A DNA stretch of 5,972 nucleotides, taken from the NCBI GenBank assembly GCA_021825785.1, contig JAKAGP010000132.1, forward strand, positions 1 to 5,972, read 5' to 3'. Positions 5,260 through 5,972 of the stretch are shown in pieces; within the stretch, counting starts at the first letter, position 1; every line of letters starts with the position of its first letter. Under the pieces are notes generated by a model, which worked only from the letters and a program-made list of their open reading frames with translations, made no database searches and was not told where the DNA came from. A program made the translations under genes and the position numbers. This DNA is from Nitrospirota bacterium (GTDB lineage Bacteria; Nitrospirota; Thermodesulfovibrionia; Thermodesulfovibrionales; JdFR-88).

Positions 5260-5937
5260 TTATGAAATTTCACTCAGCTTGCCCCCATGCATTCTGAATT
5301 TTTTTTTGGCCTTTTCGGCTAGGCCCAGGACATGTGTAACCAGGATGAATGTTATACCCATTTCCTTGTTTATCTTTTCGAAAAACTGCATTACCTCCGC
5401 CTCGGTATCCTCGTCCAGGTCGCCCGTGGGCTCATCGGCCAAAAGCAGTTCGGGCTGGTTCATGATGGCCCTTGCTATGGCCACTCTCCGGCGCTGGCCG
5501 CCCGACAACTGGAAGGGCCTCGAATTGACCTTGTCTCCCAGGCCGACGAGGTCAAGGTATTCAAGTGCGCGCTTTTCCTTGCCGTCGTGCTGCCTGGGCG
5601 AGAATATGGTCGGAAGGAGAAGGTTTTCCTTGGCCGTCAGGACGGGCACAAGGGAGGAGAACTGGAAAACGAAACCTATCTTTGATGCCCTGTACTCCGC
5701 GAGCCCGTTTGCGTTCATGCTGTAAACGTCCTGCCCGTCTATATAGAGGTTGCCGGATGTCGGATTCAATACGCCGCCAAGTATCGAAAGCAGGGTGGAT
5801 TTACCGGAGCCGGAGTGCCCCACTATGGAAATGAAATCCCCTTTTTCCACATTCAGGTTGGCGTCATTCACGGCCGTGAACTGCGAGTCTGCGATCTTGA
5901 AGACCTTGCTCAGGTGCTCGACAACAACTTGAGGCAT
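5260..5937 (-). CDS. MacB/LolD-family ABC transporter ATP-binding protein
   Basis: The 225-residue protein is one complete ABC ATPase domain. It shows Walker A GHSGSGKST (40-48), Q-loop Gln92 in GFVFQFSSLVPVLTAKEN, signature LSGGQRRR (144-151), Walker B LLLADE (164-169, catalytic Glu169) and switch His202. The sequence places it in the MacB/LolD/FtsE group, whose members drive FtsX-like permeases that move lipoproteins, peptides or other substrates by mechanotransmission across the envelope. It differs clearly from the plus-strand LolD: it lacks the FHHLLPEF segment and has its own linker. AAGGAG (5952-5947) lies 9 bases before the ATG. A permease is expected immediately upstream, outside the window. 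Pairing with the downstream PCuAC lipoprotein suggests copper or cuproprotein-related transport, but substrate and direction are unknown. Confidence 0.88.
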   Translation of the reverse strand: MPQVVVEHLSKVFKIADSQFTAVNDANLNVEKGDFISIVGHSGSGKSTLLSILGGVLNPTSGNLYIDGQDVYSMNANGLAEYRASKIGFVFQFSSLVPVLTAKENLLLPTIFSPRQHDGKEKRALEYLDLVGLGDKVNSRPFQLSGGQRRRVAIARAIMNQPELLLADEPTGDLDEDTEAEVMQFFEKINKEMGITFILVTHVLGLAEKAKKKFRMHGGKLSEIS

Positions 5938-5954
5938 TCCTTTTCTCTCCTTCC

Positions 5955-5972
5955 CTATTGGCCCGCGGCTGC
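5955..5972 (-). CDS. Possible 3' end of an upstream gene (partial)
   Basis: On the minus strand the window edge reads GCA GCC GCG GGC CAA TAG, five sense codons and a stop ending 17 bases before the ABC ATPase start. This would fit a tightly spaced upstream operon gene, plausibly an FtsX-like permease. Five codons cannot establish coding or identity. Confidence 0.25.
   Translation of the reverse strand, partial: AAAGQ

Noticed and set aside
5243..5725. 160-aa plus-strand ORF opposite the ABC ATPase
   Set aside because: The minus strand carries all ABC motifs in order. This is an antisense shadow.
1..5972. CRISPR arrays, insertion sequences, att sites or phage genes
   Set aside because: No regularly spaced repeats, transposase, integrase or terminal inverted repeats were seen. 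The window is ordinary chromosomal gene content.

Overview
The window reads as chromosomal DNA from a Gram-negative (diderm) bacterium. A LolD-type lipoprotein-sorting ATPase and a lipobox-bearing secreted protein both imply an outer membrane. Coding DNA is moderately GC-rich with frequent AGG (Arg) and ATA (Ile) codons. That would fit a Desulfobacterota- or Nitrospirota-like lineage, but the assignment is only a guess.

Left end (1-529): a tRNA-Gly(GCC) gene with encoded CCA lies on the minus strand and has its own promoter. Divergent from it is a compact trp regulatory region. A sigma70-like promoter (257-285) drives a 29-codon leader peptide (292-381) with three Trp codons at regular spacing. 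It is followed by mutually exclusive antiterminator and terminator folds (327-454) and a second weaker terminator-like hairpin (474-508). This looks like classical ribosome-mediated trp attenuation. The unusual point is that the leader ATG coincides with the predicted transcription start, so the leader peptide may be translated from a leaderless mRNA.

Trp genes (530-3755): trpE, trpG and trpD overlap end to end (10 nt, then 1 nt), as expected for translational coupling. They encode both subunits of anthranilate synthase and anthranilate phosphoribosyltransferase, the first two committed steps from chorismate toward tryptophan. trpC, trpF, trpB and trpA do not follow. Instead, 30 bases after trpD comes a lolD-type ABC ATPase (3786-4457), probably co-transcribed.

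Intergenic zone (4458-4751): it separates convergent transcription units. It holds two partly overlapping hairpins (the second followed by a T-run, a probable lolD terminator), an AT-rich stretch with a promoter-like TTGACA/TATGGT pair, and a perfect 16-bp inverted repeat.

Right end (4752-5972, minus strand): a MacB/LolD-family ABC ATPase is followed by a Met-rich lipoprotein of the PCuAC copper-chaperone family with altered ligand spacing. A few codons that may end an upstream gene, perhaps the permease partner, lie at the window edge. The pair suggests a periplasmic copper-handling or transport operon, but only the family assignments are directly supported.
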